Below, piece by piece: positions 7,277 to 12,844 of a DNA stretch of 16,022 nt. Under the pieces are notes generated by a model. The model had not been told where the DNA came from. It saw only the letters and a program-made list of their open reading frames with translations, and ran no database searches. Position 1 is the first letter of the stretch. Each line of letters begins with the position of its first letter. The stretch lies in NCBI GenBank assembly GCA_947364965.1, contig CANAUU010000010.1, forward strand, positions 1 through 16,022. The letters are read 5' to 3'. The DNA comes from an uncultured Candidatus Saccharibacteria bacterium (GTDB lineage: Bacteria > Patescibacteriota > Saccharimonadia > Saccharimonadales > Saccharimonadaceae). A program made the translations under genes and the position numbers.

Positions 7277-8398
7277 TTAATCGGTATCGGAATGAAACTT
7301 CTCGTGGACTTCCTTCAAATGGGGGTCGGTGACGTGAGTGTAGATTTGGGTGGTGGAGATGTCGGCGTGGCCAAGCATTGTTTGGACGGAGCGAATGTCG
7401 GCGCCGTTCATGAGGAGATCGGTGGCAAAGCTGTGGCGGAGAGTGTGGGGGGAAACGTGCTTCGTGATGCCGGCTTTTTTGGCGTAGGATTGAACGATGC
7501 GTTCGATGGAGCGGGCGGTGAGGCGACGATAGTTGCCGGAGGTGTCGAGGGTGCCGAGGTTTTTGCTATTGTTGAGGAAGAGAGGTGCGAGGGAGTCGGC
7601 GCGGGCGTTTAGGTAATCCTGAACGCGTTCGGCGGCGGCTTTGGAAATGAAGATGGGACGATCCTTCTGGCCTTTGCCGCGGACGATGAATTCGCGGCGG
7701 TCGAGGTTGATGCTGTCGCGGTTGAGTTTGACGAGTTCGGAAACGCGGAGGCCGCCGGAGAAGAGGAGTTCGATGATGGCGCGGTCGCGGAGACCGGTTT
7801 CGGTGTCGAGGTCGATGGTGTCGAGGAGGTTTTCAACTTCGTCGTAATGGAGGAAGGTGACCTGCTTGCGGACGACGTGGGGGAGCTCGACGAGGGTGGG
7901 GTCGAGAGATTTGATGCCGCGTTTGGCGAGGTATTTGAGGAAGCCGCGGAGGGCGATGAGGTGATAGGATTGGGTGATGATTTCAAGGTTTTCGCCTTGT
8001 GCGTCGGTTTCGCGGTTGAGCTGGAGGCGGAACTTGCGGAGGAGCTCGGGGGTGATGTCGATGGGAAGGAGGTCGGAGAGATCTTCGTCGTCGCCCTTCA
8101 CGACCCGGAGGTTGGGGGTTTCTTCGAGGATGGCCATAGAAATATCTCGGAAACGGAGGAGGTAGCGACGATAATTGTCGGCGGTTTTTTTGGAACGGCC
8201 TTGTTCGATTTCGAGGTGTTCGATGAAGTCGATGATGAGTTCGGTGAGGGGGGGCTGGTTCAGGACTTCGGGTTCAGTGATGACTTGGTTTGTATTGTCG
8301 GAAACGGATTGAGGGTTTACTGGTAGTATGACTGGCTGGGGTGTATTTTGGCTCGCGGCTGTTTGTTCTGGCGTATTTCGCGACTTTAGAGTATCCAT
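7277..8398 (-). CDS. XerC/XerD-like tyrosine site-specific recombinase
   Basis: This 373-residue tyrosine recombinase would act on chromosome dimers (dif) or on a mobile-element attachment site. The catalytic set is intact: Arg218 in GGLRVSEL, Lys in GKGQKDR (241-247), His318 and Arg321 in SPHTLRHS, His344 in MLGHADISTTQIY, and nucleophile Tyr353. A SAM-like core-binding domain spans about residues 50-180 (IDFIEHLEIEQGRSKKTADNYRRYL in shorter form). The first 50 residues are Gln-, Asn- and Pro-rich and extra to the usual ~300-residue Xer proteins. ATG at 8398-8396 has only a weak binding site. The gene converges on pilD and starts about 390 bp from tRNA-Arg, whose 3' end is duplicated like an attachment site. 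The motif layout fits a housekeeping Xer best; a phage-type integrase is possible. Confidence 0.9.
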   Translation of the reverse strand: MDTLKSRNTPEQTAASQNTPQPVILPVNPQSVSDNTNQVITEPEVLNQPPLTELIIDFIEHLEIEQGRSKKTADNYRRYLLRFRDISMAILEETPNLRVVKGDDEDLSDLLPIDITPELLRKFRLQLNRETDAQGENLEIITQSYHLIALRGFLKYLAKRGIKSLDPTLVELPHVVRKQVTFLHYDEVENLLDTIDLDTETGLRDRAIIELLFSGGLRVSELVKLNRDSINLDRREFIVRGKGQKDRPIFISKAAAERVQDYLNARADSLAPLFLNNSKNLGTLDTSGNYRRLTARSIERIVQSYAKKAGITKHVSPHTLRHSFATDLLMNGADIRSVQTMLGHADISTTQIYTHVTDPHLKEVHEKFHSDTD

Positions 8399-8438
8399 AA
8401 GTAGATTATGACCTGTTTAAGAATGTTATTGGCTATGC

Positions 8439-8467
8439 TTGGTAATTTTCTGAAAATTTGCTAGTAT
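8439..8467 (+). promoter_or_regulatory. promoter with a palindromic operator candidate, for the small gene at 8530
   Basis: TTGGTA (8439-8444), a 17-nt spacer and TAGTAT (8462-8467) form a recognisable promoter. The spacer holds a perfect 7+7 palindrome, AATTTTC-T-GAAAATT (8444-8458), between the two boxes, where a repressor would block polymerase. The leader also has a 9-bp stem (8484-8492 with 8507-8515) ending just before the ribosome binding site. Confidence 0.5.
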
Positions 8468-8529
8468 GAAGGTAGGCGGCGACTTCTCTTGCTAAATACT
8501 AGTTATGCAGGAGAAAGGAGGTGCTGTTT

Positions 8530-8637
8530 ATGGGATTTAACATCTTTATTGGACGTTTGTCCGCAGAATTCGCCGTCGGCTTATTCTACGTTAGATCTAA
8601 AATTAGCGTCGTTTCTAAAAGTAGAAAGCGACGCTAA
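8530..8637 (+). CDS. small basic peptide, 35 residues, family unknown
   Basis: ATG 8530 is preceded at 8 nt by a near-perfect ribosome binding site (AAAGGAGG, 8514-8521), the strongest in this part of the window. The peptide begins MGFNIFIGRLSAEFAVGLFYV, a mostly hydrophobic stretch able to form a short amphipathic or membrane helix, and ends in a strongly basic tail KSRKRR; net charge is about +7. The last 12 codons and the stop form one side and most of the other of a 16-bp hairpin. A promoter with a palindromic spacer lies upstream. I recognise no family. Small regulated membrane peptide, toxin of a type I-like pair, or leader peptide are all possible. The promoter, binding site and terminal hairpin together make chance unlikely, but the peptide is unproven. 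Confidence 0.5.
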   Translation: MGFNIFIGRLSAEFAVGLFYVRSKISVVSKSRKRR

Positions 8638-8638
8638 T
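8602..8638 (+). other. 16-bp hairpin at the end of the small gene
   Basis: ATTAGCGTCG (8602-8611) pairs with CGACGCTAAT (8629-8638). Six more pairs (8612-8617 with 8622-8627) close a 4-nt loop, with one bulged G at 8628. The stem overlaps the stop codon. No T-run follows, so it is more likely an mRNA 3' stabiliser or a weak terminator than a standard terminator. Confidence 0.6.
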
Positions 8639-8774
8639 ACATAATTAAAACATCTCTATCTTACCACACGTTTTTATAATGTGCAAGAGGTCGTCGCCTA
8701 ATTTGATTATAGCATGATTTTGGTTAAGTTTAGGTTGTTTGTGGCAGTTTGCGGTTCAGGGGCGGGAAGCGTGG

Positions 8775-8780
8775 TATAAT
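8775..8780 (+). promoter_or_regulatory. -10 box of tRNA-Arg
   Basis: GTGGTATAAT ends 8 nt before the first base of the tRNA, giving almost no 5' leader. No good -35 is visible. Confidence 0.6.
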
Positions 8781-8788
8781 ACAGGCAT

Positions 8789-8865
8789 GGCCTGGTAGCT
8801 CAATTGGATAGAGCAGCTCCGTCCTAAGGAGAAGGTTGTGGGTTCAACTCCCGCCCGGGTCACCA
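8789..8865 (+). tRNA. tRNA-Arg (anticodon CCT)
   Basis: The 77-nt cloverleaf includes an encoded CCA. The acceptor GGCCTGG pairs with CCGGGTC, with two G-U pairs; the D-stem is GCTC/GAGC. The anticodon stem GCTCC/GGAGA holds the loop GTCCTAA, so the anticodon is CCT and reads AGG. The T-stem GTGGG/CCCGC encloses TTCAACT. The discriminator is A. The last 21 nt are repeated exactly 109 bp downstream. An HD-domain gene begins soon after and may be read from the same promoter. Confidence 0.95.
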
Positions 8866-8866
8866 A
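8845..8866 (+). repeat. direct repeat, copy 1 (3' end of tRNA-Arg), attachment-site-like
   Basis: This 22-bp stretch from CAACTCCCG to GTCACCAA covers part of the T-loop, the T-stem 3' arm, the acceptor 3' arm and CCA. It recurs without mismatch at 8954-8975. The 3' end of a tRNA gene is the classic core site for tyrosine recombinases. Confidence 0.85.
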
Positions 8867-8875
8867 GCACCCTAG

Positions 8876-8959
8876 AAAACAAATATGTTTGCGAAAGCAA
8901 AATATTTGTTTTGTGTTCCTGGCGGAACACGCGTGAGTTGATCTTTCGGATAACAACTC
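8876..8959 (+). other. three hairpins in tandem between the two tRNA-end copies
   Basis: Hairpin 1 is 8876-8912: 16 bp, one bulged G at 8887, and a GAAA loop. Hairpin 2 is 8913-8930: GTGTTCC/GGAACAC with a TGGC loop. Hairpin 3 is 8935-8959: GAGTTG/CAACTC with an inner ATC/GAT. The 3' arm of hairpin 3 is the start of the second repeat copy. No reading frame of note is present. Confidence 0.6.
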
Positions 8960-8975
8960 CCGCCCGGGTCACCAA
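8954..8975 (+). repeat. direct repeat, copy 2 (orphan tRNA-Arg 3' end)
   Basis: This is identical to 8845-8866 over 22 bp, including CCA, but with no tRNA body upstream. With copy 1 it bounds 87 bp of hairpin-rich DNA. It may be an empty or decayed integration site. Confidence 0.85.
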
Positions 8976-9008
8976 ATTTTGGATTTTGTTTTTGGAATGG
9001 AGGTAGAG

Positions 9009-9665
9009 ATGCTAAAGGCGGAGAAAGTAGTGAAGTTTTATGCTTTGTGTAATCGGTTGAAAAATGTAGTGCGGTCGGGGTGGAAGGTTTGGCATGTGAA
9101 GCGGGAGCGATTGGAAAGTGTGGCGGAGCATGTTTATGGGGCGCAGATGTTGGCGATTGCGATGTGGTCGGAATATGGTTATGATCTAGACCTGGCGAGG
9201 GTGATTATGATGTTGGTGATTCATGAACTGGAGGAGATGGTGATCGGAGACGTGATACCGTTTGAGGTTTCGGCGGAAGAGAAAAAGTTGCGTGGACGAG
9301 AAGCAGTGGTTGAGCTGCTGAGCGAGTTGGACGGGGATGCGCCGGTTCGGAAGTTGGCGGAGGAATTTTATGCGCAGGAAACAGCGGAGGCGAAGTTTGC
9401 GAAAGAATGCGATAAGCTGGAAGCGGATTTGCAGTGTCGGTTGTATGACGAGGAGGGCTGCATTGACATGAGTAAGCAGGAAGGGAATGCGATGCTGGCG
9501 AATAAGGAAGTGCAGGAAATCGCTGAGGGGAAGAGGAAAGCGTCGGAAATTTGGCTGGAGTATAATCGACGAAAGAATGGGTATGATGAGAATTTCTTGG
9601 AGGTTTCGCGGTACGCGGAGATGCATGGTATGAATTTAGTAAGTAAAGGAGTTTTAGATGAGTAA
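9009..9665 (+). CDS. HD-domain metal-dependent phosphohydrolase (HD_3/YfbR-HDDC2-like)
   Basis: The 218-residue version begins at ATG 9009, chosen because GGAGG (8999-9003) sits 5 nt ahead. In-frame TTG 8979 and ATG 8997 lack a site and would overlap the tRNA-end repeat region. The protein follows the YfbR/HDDC2 pattern: KVWHVKRERLESVAEHVYGAQMLA with His41, then MLVIHELEEMVIGDVIP with His72 and Asp81, then KECDKLEADLQ with Asp135. Known relatives are 5'-deoxynucleotidases, so nucleotide clean-up is the likely role. The motif that names the superfamily reads His-Glu rather than His-Asp (Glu73), which may shift metal binding. The following HAD phosphatase overlaps its 3' end by 8 nt, suggesting an operon of two phosphohydrolases. 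Confidence 0.82.
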   Translation: MLKAEKVVKFYALCNRLKNVVRSGWKVWHVKRERLESVAEHVYGAQMLAIAMWSEYGYDLDLARVIMMLVIHELEEMVIGDVIPFEVSAEEKKLRGREAVVELLSELDGDAPVRKLAEEFYAQETAEAKFAKECDKLEADLQCRLYDEEGCIDMSKQEGNAMLANKEVQEIAEGKRKASEIWLEYNRRKNGYDENFLEVSRYAEMHGMNLVSKGVLDE

Positions 9666-10381
9666 GATGGTGATTTATGACTTTGATGGAACACTGACGC
9701 CATATGCAGTTCCGAGGTTTGAAATATTGACGAAGGCTGGAATGGTGGATAGTGATTTTTTTTGTGAAGTTGTCGAGCGACAGGGCTGAAGCTAAGAAAA
9801 TAGACTTATATGCAGCAATGTATAAACTCTATTTTGAGACGATTAGAAATGCCGGCTTGAAGTTGACGGATAAGAATTTTTGTTTGGGGTGTAAGCGTGT
9901 TGATTATAATGCTGGTGTGGAAGAATTTTTGGAGATGTTAAAGGCGAATGGTATAAGAAATTATTTGCTCAGTTCAGGGCTGAAGATATTTTTAGAAAAT
10001 GTATCGATTGCGCCGTGTTTTGAGAAAATTTTTGCGACAACATTTACATATAACCAAGACGGTGAGGCAAATGGTGTAGATTTCTTGATGAGCGACAAAA
10101 ATAAAGTAGTCGCGATTAAGAAAATATTGAGAGAGAGTGGCTCGAAAGATGATGATTGCTCTGATGTCATCTATGTTGGTGATGGATTGACGGATCGTTA
10201 TGCAATGGATTTTGTGAAAGAACATGGCGGGAGGGCTGTTTTTGTGTATCTTGACTCGAGCAGTAAGGAGATGCAGCTAATAAGGGAGAGAAATGGTGCA
10301 GATTTCTATGCGAGAGCTAATTTTACTCGTGAGAGTGAGTTGCGGAAATATATTCGAAAAGTTTGCGGGCTTGAAAAATAA
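9658..10381 (+). pseudogene. HAD-superfamily phosphatase, frame broken at a T8 tract
   Basis: ATG 9658 has AAAGGAG (9645-9651) 6 nt upstream and overlaps the HD gene stop. Frame one reads MSKMVIYDFDGTLTPY, HAD motif I with nucleophile Asp8 and Asp10, then runs past T8 (9756-9763) and stops at TGA 9787-9789. The rest is in the +1 frame and open to 10381: LLSSGLK (motif II Ser), Lys in the KNKVVAIKK region (motif III), and YVGDGLTDRYAM (motif IV). Removing one T restores an unbroken 240-residue phosphoserine-phosphatase-like protein with all four motifs. The break is therefore recent, phase-variable, corrected by slippage, or a sequencing error. A shorter protein from GTG 9752 would lack the nucleophile and be inactive. 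Confidence 0.8.
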
Positions 10382-10391
10382 AAAATTACAA

Positions 10392-10419
10392 AAAATACCG
10401 CCTAGATGGGCGGTATTTT
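10392..10419. terminator. bidirectional intrinsic terminator between the HAD gene and ndk
   Basis: AAAATACCGCC (10392-10402) pairs perfectly with GGCGGTATTTT (10409-10419) around a 6-nt loop. It is flanked by A-runs on the left and T-runs on the right, so it can stop both convergent transcripts. Confidence 0.85.
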
Positions 10420-10439
10420 GGTTGGTTTTGCTAGCGGGC

Positions 10440-10955
10440 TTAGCGGGTGAATTTTTCGTTGAGATCAGAGTAATCGTAGAGTTCTTCTGGCTTGAACCAG
10501 AGAGCGATTTCTTTCTTGGCCTCTTCTTTGTTGCCGCTGGCGTGGACGAGGTTTGGCACACCCATGCCCTTGGCGTCGGAATAGCCGAAGCTCATGTGGG
10601 AGTAGTCGCCACGAATAGTGCCCATTTCGGCGGATTTTGGTTCGGTTGGGCCAACGATTTTGCGGACGAGCGGGACGCATTCGACGCCTTCAAGAACCAT
10701 AGCGATGACTGGGCCAGTCATCATGTAGCTCAAGTTGTAGCGGAACGCTTGCTCGCCGCGGCGAGTGATCATCTGGCCAATGTCTTCGTAGTGGGCGCGG
10801 TATTGGTCTTCGTCAGGCATGACCATTTTCATGCCAACGATTTTAAGGCCGACGCGCTCGAAGCGCTGGAGGATTTCACCGACGATACCGCGCTGAACGG
10901 CGTCTGGCTTCAAAACGACCAAGCTGCGCTCAACTAAATCTTTCTCTTTTCCCAT
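10440..10955 (-). CDS. ndk: nucleoside diphosphate kinase
   Basis: This 171-residue enzyme transfers the gamma phosphate from ATP to NDPs through a phospho-histidine. The family signatures are ERSLVVLKPDAVQRG with Lys16, then GPVIAMVLEG, VRKIVGPTEPKSAEMGTIRG with Arg115, and NLVHASGNKEEA with catalytic His138. It is about 25-30 residues longer than the common ~143-residue form, mostly from an insert at residues 55-80 (HYEDIGQMITRRGEQAFRYN). Such longer forms exist in other lineages. AAAGGAG lies 5-6 nt ahead of the start on the minus strand, with its own promoter beyond. CPR cells depend heavily on nucleotide salvage, so a retained ndk next to HD and HAD phosphohydrolases is sensible. Confidence 0.96.
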   Translation of the reverse strand: MGKEKDLVERSLVVLKPDAVQRGIVGEILQRFERVGLKIVGMKMVMPDEDQYRAHYEDIGQMITRRGEQAFRYNLSYMMTGPVIAMVLEGVECVPLVRKIVGPTEPKSAEMGTIRGDYSHMSFGYSDAKGMGVPNLVHASGNKEEAKKEIALWFKPEELYDYSDLNEKFTR

Positions 10956-10975
10956 AGAATAACTCCTTTTCGATA

Positions 10976-11004
10976 ATTATAACATACTTTGTGAAAAGTG
11001 GAAA
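10976..11004 (-). promoter_or_regulatory. ndk promoter
   Basis: Read on the minus strand: TTTCCA (11004-10999), a 17-nt spacer, then TATAAT (10981-10976), followed by AAAGGAG and the ndk ATG. It is divergent from the promoter at 11018. Confidence 0.6.
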
Positions 11005-11017
11005 TAACTTCGCCGGT

Positions 11018-11028
11018 TGTGGTATAAT
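11018..11028 (+). promoter_or_regulatory. extended -10 promoter of the PH-domain operon, apparently leaderless
   Basis: TGTGGTATAAT ends 7 nt before ATG 11036 with no ribosome binding site in between. It is the clearest leaderless layout in the window. Confidence 0.65.
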
Positions 11029-11035
11029 AGTATAT

Positions 11036-11506
11036 ATGACAGATATGGAATTTGACGGGCAGCGCGAGGGGGAGAAGGTCGAGCTGGTGTTCCGTCGACA
11101 TATTTTGACGGCGTGGCGAGGGTTGGTCGGGTTAGTTTTGTTGGGAGTGGTTGGGTTGGTTCCAATGCTGATTTGGCGAGACAACCAAGAGTTGTTTTTC
11201 TTGTGGTTGGGATTTTTGGCGGTGGGGCTGGTATATGCGCTTTATATTTATATGAAGTGGTATTTTTCGTACTATTTAGTGACAAATCAGCGAATTCGTC
11301 AGGTGAAACAGCAGGGGTTCTTTCGGAAGGAAGTGGTGGATCTGGGATTGGATAAGATTTTGACGATTAAGTACAAGACGGGGATGTTCGGGGGTGGGAC
11401 GTTGACTTTGCAGACGCAGGTTGGGGAAATGGTGATTACGATGGTACGGAAGCCGCAGGAGATTTATAATACTTTGCAGGATTTAGCAAATAAGGTAGGG
11501 GAGTAG
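11036..11506 (+). CDS. bacterial PH-domain (bPH2/DUF304-like) membrane protein
   Basis: This 156-residue protein has two hydrophobic spans (about residues 27-47 and 52-73) joined by a short loop, LIWRDNQEL. A bacterial PH-like domain follows: WYFSYYLVTNQRIRQVKQQGFF, VVDLGLDKILTIKYKTG, and GTLTLQTQVGEMVITMV. This two-helix plus bPH2 design is typical of the YdbS/YdbT type, whose function is poorly known and probably membrane related. ATG 11036 is chosen because it coincides with the expected transcription start; ATG 11045 is the alternative. The next gene begins 3 nt after the TAG, so the pair is an operon, and the anchored foldase downstream points to a shared job at the cell envelope. Confidence 0.8.
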   Translation: MTDMEFDGQREGEKVELVFRRHILTAWRGLVGLVLLGVVGLVPMLIWRDNQELFFLWLGFLAVGLVYALYIYMKWYFSYYLVTNQRIRQVKQQGFFRKEVVDLGLDKILTIKYKTGMFGGGTLTLQTQVGEMVITMVRKPQEIYNTLQDLANKVGE

Positions 11507-11509
11507 ACG

Positions 11510-12508
11510 ATGTTTAAGCAAAAGCCGAAGACAGAACGGGAAAAAGTCGAGGAGCGACGCGACGAGGTGTTGGCGCGGGGGCGGAAGTTTAAGTATCCGA
11601 TGCAGTACGCGAAGCACAAGTTGATTATCAATACGATCGTGGTGGCAGTAGTGGCGATTGTTATGATGGTGGTCGCGGGTTGGGCGATGTTGTACAAGAT
11701 TCAGGATACAGGAGATATGATTTATAGGGTGACACAGGTTTTTCCGGTGCCGGTGGCGAAGGTGGATGGCGAACGGGTGCGGTATAGCGATTATTTGATG
11801 ATTTATCGAAGCAATTTGATGACGGCGGAGCAGCAAGGCGGGCAGTTAGGAAATAGTGAGGATGCGGACGCAGTGCGTGAGGGGTATAAGCAGGCGGCGC
11901 TTTCGTCGGCGGTTGAGTATGCTTATGCGATGAAGTTGGGGAAGGAGTTGGGGATTACGGTGACTGAAGATGAGGTGACACAGGCTTTTGATGAGCATCG
12001 AAAGGTGGGTGGAGTGGAGCGAAGTGAGGAAGGATTTTTGAAAATTCTGCGGGATAATTTTGGGATGAACAAGTCGGAATACCGGCGGATGTTGTATCTT
12101 TCGCTGATGCGAGCGAAGGTCTCGCAGGAGGTGGATGAGCCGGCGAATAAGTTGTCGCAGGAGGTGGAGAAGATTTTGGCGGAGCAGGATGGGAACTTGA
12201 CGGCGGCGGCAGAGCTGGGTGCGGGAGTGACCTATGAGGAAACGGGGCGGTTGGTCGACAATATGAATGTGGACGGGGGGAGGTCGGCGGTGGCAATGAA
12301 GCTGGAAGTGGGGCAGGTGAGTCCGAGGTTTTTGTCGAGCAATGGTGATGGGTATTATTACGTGAAGTTAATTGATAAGACGGATGCGGAAGTGAATTAT
12401 CATTCGTTGAAGATTGATTTTACAAGGTTTGACGAGATGGTAGAGGAGTTGTATAAGGAGGGGAAGGTCGAAGTGTATATTGAGGTTGGGGAAGGGGTGG
12501 GGGTGTAG
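11510..12508 (+). CDS. membrane-anchored SurA/parvulin-like foldase
   Basis: This 332-residue protein has a charged cytoplasmic N-terminus (residues 1-36), one membrane span (37-61) and an outward-facing chain. Residues 78-101 (FPVPVAKVDGERVRYSDYLMIY) match the start of SurA_N/PrsA chaperone domains. A helical stretch with LGITVTEDEVTQAFDEHR and FGMNKSEYRRML, also typical of SurA_N, follows. The C-terminal part (about 265-320: MKLEVGQVSPRFLSSNGDGYYYVKLIDK) resembles the end of a parvulin rotamase domain, but the usual central catalytic residues are not obvious, so chaperone rather than isomerase activity is likelier. It would help fold secreted proteins, possibly pilus or surface proteins. 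The binding site GGGGAG overlaps the end of the previous gene. Copy C of the hairpin element lies 13 nt after its stop. Confidence 0.75.
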   Translation: MFKQKPKTEREKVEERRDEVLARGRKFKYPMQYAKHKLIINTIVVAVVAIVMMVVAGWAMLYKIQDTGDMIYRVTQVFPVPVAKVDGERVRYSDYLMIYRSNLMTAEQQGGQLGNSEDADAVREGYKQAALSSAVEYAYAMKLGKELGITVTEDEVTQAFDEHRKVGGVERSEEGFLKILRDNFGMNKSEYRRMLYLSLMRAKVSQEVDEPANKLSQEVEKILAEQDGNLTAAAELGAGVTYEETGRLVDNMNVDGGRSAVAMKLEVGQVSPRFLSSNGDGYYYVKLIDKTDAEVNYHSLKIDFTRFDEMVEELYKEGKVEVYIEVGEGVGV

Positions 12509-12521
12509 ACCGAATGATCGG

Positions 12522-12637
12522 AGTCTAAATTAAACTATTTTCATAGACCCGTTCGGGCGCCCGTCTTTACGGGGTCCTTTCTCAACTCGCCGAGCTTCGG
12601 CTTGTTTTTAGTCTATTCAAATAGTTTAATTTAGACT
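12522..12637 (+). repeat. long hairpin element, copy C, in the 3' flank of the foldase gene
   Basis: The arms 12522-12540 and 12619-12637 are perfectly complementary over 19 bp, and TAGAC (12544-12548) pairs with GTCTA (12611-12615) inside. The centre shares CGCCCGTC-TTTACGGGGTC with copies A and B (one or a few changes) and has a second hairpin GCCGA/TCGGC where A and B have related sequence. This copy is more diverged, and its arms are AT-rich and unlike those of A and B. Confidence 0.72.
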
Positions 12638-12692
12638 TGAGTATTCAACTCTGGATTTCGTTGTCAAGATTTTGAGAGTTATTGGGGAGATT

Positions 12693-12703
12693 TGTGGTAT
12701 AAT
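12693..12703 (+). promoter_or_regulatory. extended -10 promoter of tRNA-Gly
   Basis: TGTGGTATAAT lies 16 nt upstream of the mature tRNA. Confidence 0.65.
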
Positions 12704-12719
12704 AGAGATACAAGGATAT

Positions 12720-12794
12720 GCGGGTATCGTATAATGGCTATTATGTATCCTTCCCAAGGATGAGACGAGAGTTCGATTCTCTCTACCCGCACCA
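12720..12794 (+). tRNA. tRNA-Gly (anticodon CCC)
   Basis: This 75-nt tRNA includes an encoded CCA. The acceptor GCGGGTA/TACCCGC is perfect. The anticodon stem TATCC/GGATG encloses TTCCCAA, so the anticodon is CCC. The T-arm GAGAG-TTCGATT-CTCTC is clear. The D-arm is short and weak (GTA with TAT). Confidence 0.95.
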
Positions 12795-12807
12795 GAATTG
12801 AGGCAGG

Positions 12808-12832
12808 AAGCGACTGGGGTCGCTTGTTTTTT
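12808..12832 (+). terminator. intrinsic terminator of tRNA-Gly
   Basis: AAGCGAC (12808-12814) pairs with GTCGCTT (12819-12825), followed by GTTTTTT. Confidence 0.8.
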
Positions 12833-12844
12833 GTGGGGTAGGTT

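Noticed and set aside
8505..8540. 11-codon frame overlapping the start of the small basic peptide
   Set aside because: There is no ribosome binding site for it, and the ribosome binding site of the next gene lies inside it. It could be a leader peptide but there is no positive evidence.
8399..8788. dif site next to the Xer-like recombinase
   Set aside because: No 28-bp sequence with two recognisable Xer half-sites was found in this spacer or near 7200-7276.
8756..8956. Minus-strand open frame with TRAGVEPTTFSLGRSCSIQL
   Set aside because: It is the antisense translation of tRNA-Arg, a common false gene. The frame at 15203-15475 is the same artefact over tRNA-Asp.
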